Source: an uncultured Muribaculaceae bacterium (GTDB lineage: Bacteria > Bacteroidota > Bacteroidia > Bacteroidales > Muribaculaceae). Taken from it: a DNA stretch of 64,000 nt. This document shows positions 18,322 through 26,430 of this stretch, piece by piece (within the stretch, counting starts at the first letter, position 1; each line of letters begins with the position of its first letter). The notes beneath the pieces are model-generated. The model was given only the letters and a program-made list of their open reading frames with translations. It did no database searches and was not told where the DNA came from. The stretch spans positions 1-64,000 of the forward strand of contig CAJUKE010000002.1 in the NCBI GenBank assembly GCA_910587075.1, written 5' to 3'. A program made the translations under genes and the position numbers.

Positions 18322-19002
18322 TCAGTCGACATAATGGCAGGTTGAGCACCTTTTGCCGAATTCATAGGTGAGAGATATGGAGATGTCGGAATACCAGTCG
18401 GTGTTCCTGACAAACGAGGTCTGTATCTGGTGAAGGTCGGCCAGAGGGCCGTCCATATGGTCGTTGAAAACCTTGGTGATCGAGAACTCAAGCCCCAGGT
18501 TGAGCCGCTCGCGTAGCTTGTACTTCACCCCGAAGGCCATCGGGATGTTGAATCCAACGGCGGTCTGACCCTCGCAGCTCGCCAGCGACACCCCGACTCC
18601 GACGGCCAGGTAGGGGCTTATGCGCTTGAGTTGCTTGTAGGTCTCGCCGATGCCGTAGGGGAGGAAGTTGAATTCCACGCGCCCCCCGAGGTCGTAGACC
18701 GTCGATTTGAAGCTGTACTGGGCCCCTCCGGGGAGCACGTCGTCCATCCCCTTGGTGTCGCCGCTCAGCCCCATGGCGTTGAACACGGCGCGCACCGCCC
18801 AACGCACGTCGGGCAGGTAGCGGAACGATACGCCCCCGGCGAATCCGGGGTGCGAGAATATGTTGCTCGAAGCGTCACCCGCGTAACCCGACATACCGAG
18901 CTGGCCGCCGATGTCGAACCGGTAGCTCTCTTCCTGGGCCGACACCCTCAGCGGGACTATCGCCAGAATCGCGGGTAGGAGTAACAACAGGAGTCTCTTC
19001 AC
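18322..19002 (-). CDS. DUF6089 family outer-membrane beta-barrel protein
   Basis: Predicted eight-stranded outer-membrane barrel, 226 residues from a GTG start at 19002. That start gives a clean signal peptide (MKRLLLLLLPAILAIVPLRVSAQ) and overlaps the upstream stop as GTGA, so translation is probably coupled. The mature part begins with SYRFDIGGQLGMSGYAGD and has alternating hydrophobic strands (YLAVGVGVSLAS, GLEFSITKVF), ending in LTYEFGKRC plus a short tail with two cysteines. The function is unknown. Its conserved position next to uppS and bamA suggests a role in envelope assembly. Confidence 0.82.
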   Translation of the reverse strand: MKRLLLLLLPAILAIVPLRVSAQEESYRFDIGGQLGMSGYAGDASSNIFSHPGFAGGVSFRYLPDVRWAVRAVFNAMGLSGDTKGMDDVLPGGAQYSFKSTVYDLGGRVEFNFLPYGIGETYKQLKRISPYLAVGVGVSLASCEGQTAVGFNIPMAFGVKYKLRERLNLGLEFSITKVFNDHMDGPLADLHQIQTSFVRNTDWYSDISISLTYEFGKRCSTCHYVD

Positions 19003-20432
19003 TGCAGGGGCTTGAACAGTAGGTGGTTTACGGCGCCCCGGCGGTACTGGGGCAGCAGGTTGCCGCGGTCGTCGCGACCCCCGAAGAGGTACAGCAAGGG
19101 CACTTCCCACTGCTCGATCGGCTTGACCGCCTTCGGGAGCGCGCCCGAGGGGGTGAACGTCGAGTCGAACTCTATAAGGTCGGCCCCGTAGAGGGCGGGT
19201 ATGTAGGTCGGGAGCTGGAGCAGGTCGGCGGCTTTCTGCCAGTTGAGGCCCAGGTCGCGGGATATGTACACGTCGCGGCTCACGGCGGTCGACGTGCGAC
19301 CCCCGATGGCCAGAAGCACGCGGGTGGTCTTCACGCGCCAGGTCACGGTGTCGGTCTCGCACACCGAGGTCGAGGCCATGGCGTAACCCTCAGCGGCGGG
19401 GAGCCCCGTGCCGATTGAGGCCCAGGCGGTGCCGTCAAAGGCCCAGGTGGCCCCGGTGAGGGAGCCCCCGGCGGTGCGACCCCCGGCGATCATTATTTGG
19501 GGAGCCGCGGCCCATTTCGTTGTGAACGAGGCCCCGGCGGAGTTGCCCGATGCGGGGAAAGTCGAGGGGAGCTGCTGGCTCAGGCCCGAGGGGTGGCTCA
19601 CTGCCGTCAGTGCGCCGTTTACCTCCTTGGTGCCGAGGAGTTTGTCGCCGTAGGTGGCGGTAATCCCCTTCCAGTTCTCGCCGGTCGAAGTCCAGGTGGT
19701 GCCGTCGGCGCTCGTCAGCAGGTCGCCGTCGGTGGCCAGTATGTACAGTGCCTGGTCGGTGGCCGAGAGGCTCTCGCAGGCTACGCTCTTGGGGAACGAT
19801 ACGCCCCGCTTCTGCCAACTGTCGGCATACGGGTCGGCGCCGATGGCGAGCGAGTAAGAGCCGCCGTCAGCGGTAAGGCAGTAGGCTTTATCCTTGAATG
19901 CCACTGTTTTCTGCGAGGTCGGAGCCTGGAGGGTGGTGGGCAGTGGCTTCACGTCGAACTTCGACCAGTAAAGCGAGTCGGTGGCCACCTGGTGTACGTT
20001 CACCCTCACCTCGTAGACACGCTCCTGTTTCTCACTGGCGCTCTTAAGGCGCAGCGACACAGCTCCGTGCGAGAAGTCAATCTTCTGGTTGGGGGAAGTG
20101 AGGTAGTTGATCACGGTGTCCTCCTTCTCGGGGCGCGTCACCGTGAACTCGGCAACGGACACCTGGTCGGTCGACATCGTCACGGCCAGCGCGCTCACGT
20201 CGGTGCCGCAGGGGAGGGAGTCGGCGTTGAATATCCTTGCCCCATTGAGGTCGATCGTGAAGTAAACCGAGTCAAGGTTGTTGAGCACCGTATTGTTTCT
20301 GTTGAGGGAGAACGCCGTTACGGCGACCCCGTCGTAATTGACCGGCGCGTATTCGTAGTCGGAAGAGCCGCCGTTGCAGCCGGCAAGTATGGCTGTAGCG
20401 ATTGCCGCTCCGAATATAAGTCCTTTTTTCAT
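18999..20432 (-). CDS. DUF6242 family lipoprotein
   Basis: Lipoprotein of 477 residues with signal and lipobox ILAGCNGG near residue 20, using the ATG at 20432. The C-terminal two thirds look like a seven-bladed propeller with sialidase-type Asp-box turns (DGTTWTSTG, RDLGLNWQKA) and Kelch-like glycine pairs (AGGRT, IGGRT, LFGGRDD). The N-terminal 140 residues resemble a DUF6242/cadherin-type beta domain. It is the first gene of the uppS-bamA-ompH transcript by position, with a promoter candidate 85 bases upstream. Function is unknown. Confidence 0.75.
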   Translation of the reverse strand: MKKGLIFGAAIATAILAGCNGGSSDYEYAPVNYDGVAVTAFSLNRNNTVLNNLDSVYFTIDLNGARIFNADSLPCGTDVSALAVTMSTDQVSVAEFTVTRPEKEDTVINYLTSPNQKIDFSHGAVSLRLKSASEKQERVYEVRVNVHQVATDSLYWSKFDVKPLPTTLQAPTSQKTVAFKDKAYCLTADGGSYSLAIGADPYADSWQKRGVSFPKSVACESLSATDQALYILATDGDLLTSADGTTWTSTGENWKGITATYGDKLLGTKEVNGALTAVSHPSGLSQQLPSTFPASGNSAGASFTTKWAAAPQIMIAGGRTAGGSLTGATWAFDGTAWASIGTGLPAAEGYAMASTSVCETDTVTWRVKTTRVLLAIGGRTSTAVSRDVYISRDLGLNWQKAADLLQLPTYIPALYGADLIEFDSTFTPSGALPKAVKPIEQWEVPLLYLFGGRDDRGNLLPQYRRGAVNHLLFKPLQ

Positions 20433-20519
20433 GCAAGCATATCTGGTTGCCGCGCCCGCTGGCGCCACCTTTAGGGCGCGCTCATAAGAGGCGGGAACGG
20501 GCGTATTCTGTTCAAATTG

Positions 20520-20551
20520 CAAAGTTAGCAACTTCCCTTAACGCCCGCAAC
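20520..20551 (-). promoter_or_regulatory. Promoter candidate for the DUF6242-uppS-bamA operon
   Basis: Minus-strand TAACTTTG at 20527-20520 matches the -7 consensus, and GTTG at 20551-20548 is a partial -33 element, spacing exactly 20. The leader to the ATG at 20432 would be about 85 bases. The layout is nearly identical to the acpP promoter candidate. Confidence 0.65.
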
Positions 20552-20587
20552 TTTCCCGCTGAATTTAAATAATTTTTTCTTTTACCC

Positions 20588-20706
20588 CACCCTCCCCGCT
20601 TGGAGTGTGTAGCGCCCCAATTTCCCCATCCCTCCCATTATTCCCAAAACTCCCAAAATCCCATAATCCCTAACACTCCCCTTCACCTTTCACCCTTCAC
20701 TCCTTT
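20588..20706. other. C/T-rich intergenic stretch
   Basis: A run that is almost purely C, T and A on the plus strand, with repeated short units such as TTCCCA and TCCCAT. It has no gene and no stem. It lies between the rng terminator and the DUF6242 promoter. Similar C/T-rich runs flank the dispersed repeats near 36.6, 38.6 and 47.0 kb, but the conserved hairpin core of those repeats is absent here. Confidence 0.4.
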
Positions 20707-20709
20707 CAC

Positions 20710-20757
20710 TGGCAAAACCGCGACGGGCGCCGCTTCAGCAGAATGCGGCGCCCGTCG
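20710..20757 (-). terminator. Rho-independent terminator of rng
   Basis: A perfect 13-base stem (20757-20745 with 20733-20721, loop of 11) is followed on the minus strand by CGGTTTTGCC. It starts 33 bases after the rng stop. Confidence 0.75.
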
Positions 20758-20789
20758 GTTATCGGGTTGTGGGTTGGGTTCGCGGGATG

Positions 20790-22427
20790 CTATTCCTGGT
20801 TTACCCGGTTCTTGGCTTTTGTCTTGGCCTTGGTCGACGAGGTTTTCCCAAGGTCCTTTTCTTCTTTGAGGTCTATTTCGTTGCGTTCCGAGTCGAGCAC
20901 CTTGTACTGCAGGTAGGCCAGCGACTGGTCGGGCATTATTTTGAACTTGCCGCCGAGTTCCATTTTCCAGCGGCGGTAGGTCGATATGAGCCCCTTTTTG
21001 ATGTAGGCGTCGACGAAGGGGTGGACATACATTATGAAGTCCTTGACCTTCAGGTCGTCAATCAGGTAGGCGAGCTTCTCTTTGAGCACGTCGGTGAAAA
21101 GGAGCGACGGCTGCACTTCCCCCTTGCCGAGGCACGAGGGGCAGCTTTCAGTCGTCACGATGTCGAGGGCCGGGCGCACGCGTTGGCGGGTAATCTGCAT
21201 CAAGCCGAACTTGCTGAGCGGCAGGATGTTGTGGCGGGCGCGGTCGTTCGCCATGATCTCGCGCATATGGTCGAAGAGGGCCTGGCGGTGCTCCGGCTTG
21301 TTCATGTCGATGAAGTCGACCACGATGATGCCCCCCATGTCGCGCAGGCGAAGCTGGCGGGCTATTTCGTCGGCGGCGCGCAGGTTCACCTCCAGGGCGT
21401 TGCTCTCCTGGTCGTTGGTGGCCTTGGTGCGGTTGCCGGAGTTCACGTCGATAACGTGCAGCGCCTCGGTGTGCTCGATGATGATGTACGCGCCCGAGCG
21501 GAACGATACCGTCTTTCCGAACGACGATTTGATCTGGCGCGTGATGCTGAAGTGGTCGAATATCGGCTCGTCCTTCTTGTAGAGCTCCACGATGTCTTTC
21601 TTGTCGGGGGCGATGAGCGTCACATAGTTGAGGATCTGCTGGTATACCTCGGGGTCGTTGACGTGGATCCCCTCGAACGAGGTCGAGAACACGTCGCGGA
21701 GCACGCCCACTATGCGGCTGTCCTCCTCGAATATCAGCGACGGCACCGGGGCCGTGCGAGCCTTCGCTACGGCGTCCTCCCAGCATTTGAGCAGGGTCTT
21801 GAGCTCGTGGTTGAGCTCGGCTACCGACTTCCCTTCGGCCGATGTGCGTATGATCACGCCGAAATTCTTCGGGCGTATGCTCTCTACCAGGTGGCGCAGG
21901 CGCAGTTTCTCGCCGGTCGAGCGTATCTTCTGCGATATGGAGATTTTGTCGCTGAAGGGGATGAGCACCAGGTAGCGACCGGTGAACGCTATCTCGGTGG
22001 TCAGGCGCGGCCCTTTCGACGAGATTGGCTCCTTCACGATTTGCACCATGAGTTCCCGGTCCTTGGCGAGCTGGTCGGCTATCGAGCCGTGCTTGTCGAT
22101 GTCGGGGAGGAGCTTCATCTTCTGAACCTGCGGAAGGGGCTGGTTCTTTTCGGCGCCCTCGCCGAGCGCCTCGGTGATAAATTTTGAGTAAGAAGAAAAA
22201 TGGGGGCCAAGATCCAGGTAATGCAGGAACGCGTCTTTCTCGTAGCCGACGTTGACGAACGCCGCGTTGAGGCCGGGCATGAGCTTCTTGACCTTCGCAA
22301 CGTAGATGTCACCGACGGCGTAGGCCAGGTTCCGGCTCTCCTTCTGAAGGGAAACCAGGCGCCCGTCCTCAAGGAGGGCTATCGAGACCTCCTGGGGTTG
22401 TACGTCGACGATTAGTTCGCTTTTCAT
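20790..22427 (-). CDS. rng: Ribonuclease G/E family endoribonuclease
   Basis: Single-strand RNA endonuclease for rRNA maturation and mRNA decay, 545 residues, of the RNase G size class without the long RNase E scaffold tail. The N-terminal S1-like domain (about 38-125) reads VGDIYVAKVKKLMPGLNAAFVNVG. The catalytic core has HVIDVNSG and GGIIVVDFIDM with the two acidic metal ligands. CPSCLGKG near residue 440 is the zinc-link cysteine pair of the family. A 204-base leader separates it from the small basic protein gene, holding a strong terminator and a GC-rich inverted repeat (about 22468-22495). Confidence 0.94.
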   Translation of the reverse strand: MKSELIVDVQPQEVSIALLEDGRLVSLQKESRNLAYAVGDIYVAKVKKLMPGLNAAFVNVGYEKDAFLHYLDLGPHFSSYSKFITEALGEGAEKNQPLPQVQKMKLLPDIDKHGSIADQLAKDRELMVQIVKEPISSKGPRLTTEIAFTGRYLVLIPFSDKISISQKIRSTGEKLRLRHLVESIRPKNFGVIIRTSAEGKSVAELNHELKTLLKCWEDAVAKARTAPVPSLIFEEDSRIVGVLRDVFSTSFEGIHVNDPEVYQQILNYVTLIAPDKKDIVELYKKDEPIFDHFSITRQIKSSFGKTVSFRSGAYIIIEHTEALHVIDVNSGNRTKATNDQESNALEVNLRAADEIARQLRLRDMGGIIVVDFIDMNKPEHRQALFDHMREIMANDRARHNILPLSKFGLMQITRQRVRPALDIVTTESCPSCLGKGEVQPSLLFTDVLKEKLAYLIDDLKVKDFIMYVHPFVDAYIKKGLISTYRRWKMELGGKFKIMPDQSLAYLQYKVLDSERNEIDLKEEKDLGKTSSTKAKTKAKNRVNQE

Positions 22428-22516
22428 TATCTGGTAGTAGTGGGTTGGGGGTTGTGTGGCAGTCAGTCGGCTCGGCCTGTAAATCGCGGAGCCGGCCGCG
22501 GGTTGGCTGCCGTCAG

Positions 22517-22587
22517 AAAAAACGCGGGAACAAACTTTTTCCTTGCCGGGGGTGCCGGGCGCTGGCCAAAAGTTTGTTCCGTGTTTT
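22517..22587 (-). terminator. Strong (bidirectional) terminator after the HU / small ribosomal protein genes
   Basis: A perfect 13-base stem (22527-22539 with 22568-22580) extends outward by seven more pairs past a single bulged G, giving about 20 pairs, with a second GC hairpin in the loop. On the minus strand it ends in TTTTTT (22522-22517); the plus strand ends in GTTTTG, so it could also work weakly in that direction. Confidence 0.8.
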
Positions 22588-22631
22588 GTCGCGTCTGCCC
22601 GTCGGGGGAAGAGTTTCGCGCTATCGGGCGC

Positions 22632-22721
22632 TTACTTCTTCTTGTGACGGTTCTTTCTCAGGCGTTTTTTACGCTTGTGCGTGGCCATCTTGTGGCCTTT
22701 TCTTTTCTTTCCGCTGGGCAT
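22632..22721 (-). CDS. 29-residue basic protein, AURKAIP1/COX24 (mS38-like) domain
   Basis: Tiny, extremely basic protein (MPSGKKRKGHKMATHKRK then KRLRKNRHKKK) that matches the AURKAIP1/COX24 domain proteins annotated across Bacteroidota. The eukaryotic family member mS38 is a mitochondrial small-subunit ribosomal protein, so this is most likely a ribosomal protein; that role is inferred from the family. The start is the only ATG that gives the conserved MPSGKK beginning. It lies 58 bases downstream of HU on the same strand and just before a strong terminator, so the two genes are probably co-transcribed. Confidence 0.9.
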   Translation of the reverse strand: MPSGKKRKGHKMATHKRKKRLRKNRHKKK

Positions 22722-22779
22722 GGTCGAGAAATATTATATATGTGTTAATATTGGTTCTGTTCGCGGTGTCACTCGGCTA

Positions 22780-23061
22780 TTATTTTTCAGCCTTAACGTC
22801 CTCCATGAAGCACTTCGCGGGCTTGAAAGCGGGGATGTTGTGCTCGGGGATGATGATGGTGGTGTTCTTGGAGATGTTGCGGGCGGTCTTCTGCGAGCGG
22901 GTCTTGATGATGAAGCTGCCGAAGCCGCGGAGGAACACGGGTTCGCCGTTGGCCAGTGAGTCCTTAACGACTTCCATGAACTTCTCGATGGTTTCCAGAA
23001 CAGCGGCGCGTTCGATGCCGGTGGTCTTCGAAATCTCGTTGACGATTTCTGCTTTTGTCAT
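22780..23061 (-). CDS. hup: HU family DNA-binding protein
   Basis: Nucleoid protein of 93 residues that bends DNA as a dimer. The family pattern is complete: MTKAEIVNEISKTTGI, the helical EKFMEVVKDSLANGEPVFLRGFGSF dimer region, and an arm ending in the IPEHNIPAFKPAK segment. It differs from IHF in lacking its specific residues, so HU is the better name. It is followed by the small ribosomal-type protein gene. Confidence 0.94.
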   Translation of the reverse strand: MTKAEIVNEISKTTGIERAAVLETIEKFMEVVKDSLANGEPVFLRGFGSFIIKTRSQKTARNISKNTTIIIPEHNIPAFKPAKCFMEDVKAEK

Positions 23062-23171
23062 AGTGAACGTCAGAGTTTAATTATATGAATATTTTCTTGG
23101 TTTTGTGTTAACTCGTTGCTATAGAGCGGCTTGAGCCTGTCTGACCCGAGCCGCCGCATTTTGCAAGTGCA

Positions 23172-23219
23172 AATATCGCGCTTTTTTTTGAAACAAACGC
23201 GATATTGGCGCTTTTTTTT
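23172..23219. repeat. Inverted repeat and paired A/T tracts upstream of HU
   Basis: AATATCGCG at 23172-23180 and CGCGATATT at 23198-23206 form a perfect 9-base inverted repeat. GCGCTTTTTTTTG occurs twice (23178-23190 and 23208-23220), so long T/A tracts alternate with the stems. It lies about 110 bases before the HU start; read on the minus strand, GATATTTG (23177-23170) is a 7 of 8 match to the -7 element. It may be a bent, autoregulated HU promoter. Confidence 0.4.
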
Positions 23220-23303
23220 GCTGAAAAAGATGGCAATAAGTTTTTGACCCTCTAACTTTTAAGATTCGCCTCCCGGCTTCGGGCATTGTTTTGGGGCGTC
23301 GTT

Positions 23304-24029
23304 TCATATGTCGCCGGGGCGCCACCAGCTGTAGCTGATGTCGGTGTCGACGGTGTCGAGGCCCTCGGCGCGTTTCAGCTTCCGGACCACGGCTATCGTA
23401 ACCGGGAGGATCGCCGCCTCGTAGGCCGTCTTCAGCAGGGTCTGCGTCGCGATCAGGCTCGCGATTGTGCCCCACGGCAGCACGCCCCCGAACGCGATCG
23501 GGAAGAACACCAGCGAGTCGGTTCCCTCGCCCAGCAGGGTCGACACCATGGCCCTGAGCGAGAAGCTGCGGGTGCTCCCCGAGCCGCCGCTCCTGGCTTT
23601 CATGCGGCTCATCACGCGGGCGTTCACCAGCGAGCCGCACAGAAACGCCGCGAAGCTCGCCGCCATGATGCGCGGAACCGCGCCGTAGATGGTCTCCATC
23701 GCGCCCTGCGCACCCCACTGCTCGTCGCCCGGAAGCCAGATGGCCACCTGGAGGAACAGCGCGACCATAAGGCTCATCGCGAATCCGAGCCATATCACGA
23801 GCCGGGCCGCGCGGAAGCCGTACACCTCCACCACGCAGTCATTTATTATATAGGACACGGGAAAAACCGTGAGCCCGGCGGTTACCGTGAGGCTCCCCAG
23901 GCTGATGGTCTTGATCTCTACGAGATTGGCCACTATCAGGCAGGTGACGAACGTCACCGCGAGCACCAATAGCGGCACGGTGACTTTTTTACGGCCCTCA
24001 CCGCGGGCCGGATTATTGACTTTTTCCAT
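23304..24029 (-). CDS. yhhQ: Queuosine precursor transporter (YhhQ/VUT family)
   Basis: Inner-membrane importer of 241 residues for preQ0/preQ1-type queuosine precursors. About six hydrophobic segments are visible, with the family motifs FPVSYIINDCVVEVYGFRAAR, AAFLCGSLVNARVMSRMKAR and GTDSLVFFPIAF. The conserved DSL..F block before the last helices is typical of DUF165/VUT. It is 53 bases downstream of a small lipoprotein gene on the same strand. Confidence 0.9.
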   Translation of the reverse strand: MEKVNNPARGEGRKKVTVPLLVLAVTFVTCLIVANLVEIKTISLGSLTVTAGLTVFPVSYIINDCVVEVYGFRAARLVIWLGFAMSLMVALFLQVAIWLPGDEQWGAQGAMETIYGAVPRIMAASFAAFLCGSLVNARVMSRMKARSGGSGSTRSFSLRAMVSTLLGEGTDSLVFFPIAFGGVLPWGTIASLIATQTLLKTAYEAAILPVTIAVVRKLKRAEGLDTVDTDISYSWWRPGDI

Positions 24030-24082
24030 AAATCTTGTTTTTTACGAGGTTGCAAGCACTCGGTGAATGAAAGGCCCCGCCC

Positions 24083-24469
24083 TTATCTTGAGCGGTTGTA
24101 GAATACGTCATAGGGGCCGTATTCGTCCTGGTACGTTATGCAGATCTGGTTGTAGCCCGACTGCGTCAGCAGGCACTGCAGCGTGTAGGGCGGGTAGTTG
24201 AACGGGTAGAAGGATATGTCGATCCAGCCTCCGTCCCAGCTGTAGCTGTAGTCGATCTCGGTATATTCGCCGTTGCTCCACCAGTAACCTGTGCCGTCGC
24301 TGTAGAACTCGTAGTATTCCGAGGGGTTGTCGGCGTTGTACCAGGTGCCTGCCAGGCGGCTGTAGCCTCCGTAGGGGTCGTCATCCTCGATGGCGCATGA
24401 CGCGAGGGCGAACGCCGCCACGAGCGGCAGCAGTAGGGCGAGCGGGTTGCGGCTGATGATTTTCTTCAT
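24083..24469 (-). CDS. Small lipoprotein, unknown function
   Basis: Lipoprotein of 128 residues with the lipobox FALASCAIEDDD near residue 24. The mature part is short, acidic and very rich in tyrosine and tryptophan (YYEFYSDGTGYWWSN, YSYSWDGGWIDISF), with a strand pattern like the small lipocalin-like domains (DUF4488/DUF5640 style) of Bacteroidota. I cannot assign a family firmly. The aspartates after the lipidated cysteine resemble surface-export signals but do not match well enough to claim them. Confidence 0.7.
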   Translation of the reverse strand: MKKIISRNPLALLLPLVAAFALASCAIEDDDPYGGYSRLAGTWYNADNPSEYYEFYSDGTGYWWSNGEYTEIDYSYSWDGGWIDISFYPFNYPPYTLQCLLTQSGYNQICITYQDEYGPYDVFYNRSR

Positions 24470-24649
24470 ATGGGTTGAAACGGAAAAGAGTGACGCGAAA
24501 TTACCTTATTAACAATTCACGCGGGCCAATCGGTCACCTTTTTAACTTTCGTTAAGCTATTTTGTGGCGCCGCGCTTCTCTCTCGTAGGCGCTCGCGGGG
24601 CAATAATCGGAGCGGGGCGGCGTTATTTAAAGGTAGTGTTTTACTGAAA

Positions 24650-25381
24650 ATGAAGTTCCGGACTATATTCATACTGTTTCTCGCCGCGATTTCGGCGGCG
24701 ATACCCGCGGGGGCGAAATCGCGGCTCAACGACAAGCTGCTCAACCGCCCGTACGCCGATATGCGCCGATGGCACCTCGGCTTCGGCGTGGGTGTGAACA
24801 CTTTCGGCTTCAACTTCACCCACAACGGGTTCGTTACCGAGGGTGGGCAGACCTGGTACATGGAGCAGCCTACCTATTCCCCGGGCTTCTGCGTCAACGG
24901 CCTCTTCTCCCTGAGGCTCAATGAGTACTTCTCGCTCCGAGCCACCCCCGGCCTCTGGTTCGGCAACCGCGACATCACTTTCCGCGACCTCTCCGGCACC
25001 GCCGAGGTCGCCGAGTACCGCCAGGACATCAAGTCGGCCTACATCGTGTGCCCCATCGAGGTGAAATACGCCGCCAAGCGCTTCCGAAACCTCCGCCCCT
25101 ACGTCGTCGGCGGTTTCGTGCCGGCCTACGACGTGCTAAAGAAGCAGGGCGACTTCCTCCGCATGAAGGGCCCCGATATGATGCTCTCCGTGGGCTTCGG
25201 CTGCGACTTCTACCTCCCTTTCTTCAAGCTCAACCCCGAAATCAAATTCTGCTTCGGCCTCTCGGACGCGCTAACCCACAAGCGCCCCGACCTCGTCGAC
25301 GACCCCATACGCACCGACGTCTCCTCGTCGGTTAAGAAAGCCACAACCAAAATGGTGGTACTGACCTTCTTTTTCGAATGA
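24650..25381 (+). CDS. porT: Type IX secretion / gliding protein PorT
   Basis: Outer-membrane beta-barrel protein of 243 residues needed for assembly of the type IX secretion system. It has a signal peptide (ends near IPAGAKS), the PorT-typical LNRPYADMRRWHLGFGVGVN start, and a barrel ending in a C-terminal phenylalanine-rich strand (MVVLTFFFE). The stop overlaps the next start as ATGA, indicating translational coupling with the porP/sprF gene. Confidence 0.88.
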   Translation: MKFRTIFILFLAAISAAIPAGAKSRLNDKLLNRPYADMRRWHLGFGVGVNTFGFNFTHNGFVTEGGQTWYMEQPTYSPGFCVNGLFSLRLNEYFSLRATPGLWFGNRDITFRDLSGTAEVAEYRQDIKSAYIVCPIEVKYAAKRFRNLRPYVVGGFVPAYDVLKKQGDFLRMKGPDMMLSVGFGCDFYLPFFKLNPEIKFCFGLSDALTHKRPDLVDDPIRTDVSSSVKKATTKMVVLTFFFE

Positions 25382-26406
25382 ACCAGCCCGCAAAAGCCAT
25401 ATCGCGCTCCCAGCGGCGCTCCGCGGCGGCCAGGGTGGCCGTCGCCCTGCTGTTGTTGCTGGCCATCTTCCCGGCAAGGAAGGCGGCCGCCCAGGCCGAC
25501 GCGCAATTCTCGCAGTACTTCGAGGTGCCGGCCTACTACAACGCCGGCGCCATCGGCGTTGGCGATATGCTCCGCGCCCGCGGCGGCTCGCGTATGCAGT
25601 GGGTGGGCATCAAGCACGCCCCCACCACCTTCATCATCGGGGCCGATATGCCCCTGAAGCTCTTCAACAAACGCTTCGGCGTGGGGCTGCAGATGCAGCA
25701 GGAGAGCTTCGGCCTGTATAAGAATATGCAGATCGGCGCCCAGCTCGCCTACAAGCTCCGGCTCTTCAAGGGGGAGCTTTCGATGGGTGTGCAGCTCGGT
25801 TTCATCGACCAGTCGTTCAAGGGCTCGGAGGTGTTCATCCCCGACAACGACGACTTCCACGAATCCTCCGACGACGCCATCCCCCAGAACGACATCCGCG
25901 GAAACGCCTTCGACCTCGGCCTCGGAGTGTTCTACAACCACCCCTGGTTCTGGGCCGGAATCTCAGCCACTCACCTCAATTCCCCCACCATCACTATGAA
26001 CGCCGAGTCGGGCGAGGGGGGCAATGAGAAAAACTATGAGTTCCGCATGGGACGCGCCTTATATTTTATGGCGGGCAGCAATATTCCGATAAAAAACACG
26101 TTAATAGAAGTGATGCCGAGCGCGCTTGTAAAGAGCGACTTCACCTTCACGACCTTCGAGGCCACGGTGCGCTGCCGCTACAACAAGTTCCTCACCGCCG
26201 GCATCGGTTACCGATGGAACGACGCGGTCTACGCCCTGCTCGGGGTGGAATTCAAAGGGTTCTTCCTGGGCTACAGCTACGACTACTCGACCTCCTACAT
26301 AGCAAAGGCTTCTTCCGGCAGCCACGAGATCCTCGCCGGATACTCCGTGAAGCTCGACTTCTCGGGCAAGAACCGCAACCGCCACAAAAGCGTGCGCATT
26401 ATGTAA
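25378..26406 (+). CDS. PorP/SprF family type IX secretion outer-membrane protein
   Basis: Barrel protein of 342 residues with a long N-region signal peptide (positively charged to residue 20, hydrophobic to 36). QADAQFSQYFEVPAYYNAGAIG is the PorP/SprF family start. In Porphyromonas PorP sits in the porPKLMN operon and links the machine to the outer membrane; SprF in Flavobacterium is needed for SprB export. Here it occupies the PorP position, directly before gldK, overlapping porT by four bases. Confidence 0.9.
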   Translation: MNQPAKAISRSQRRSAAARVAVALLLLLAIFPARKAAAQADAQFSQYFEVPAYYNAGAIGVGDMLRARGGSRMQWVGIKHAPTTFIIGADMPLKLFNKRFGVGLQMQQESFGLYKNMQIGAQLAYKLRLFKGELSMGVQLGFIDQSFKGSEVFIPDNDDFHESSDDAIPQNDIRGNAFDLGLGVFYNHPWFWAGISATHLNSPTITMNAESGEGGNEKNYEFRMGRALYFMAGSNIPIKNTLIEVMPSALVKSDFTFTTFEATVRCRYNKFLTAGIGYRWNDAVYALLGVEFKGFFLGYSYDYSTSYIAKASSGSHEILAGYSVKLDFSGKNRNRHKSVRIM

Positions 26407-26430
26407 TTCTGAATCAAAGAGAAATCCGAT

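Noticed and set aside
20769..22187. A 472-codon plus-strand frame opposite rng
   Set aside because: RNase G on the minus strand has clear motifs; the other frame is a compositional shadow.
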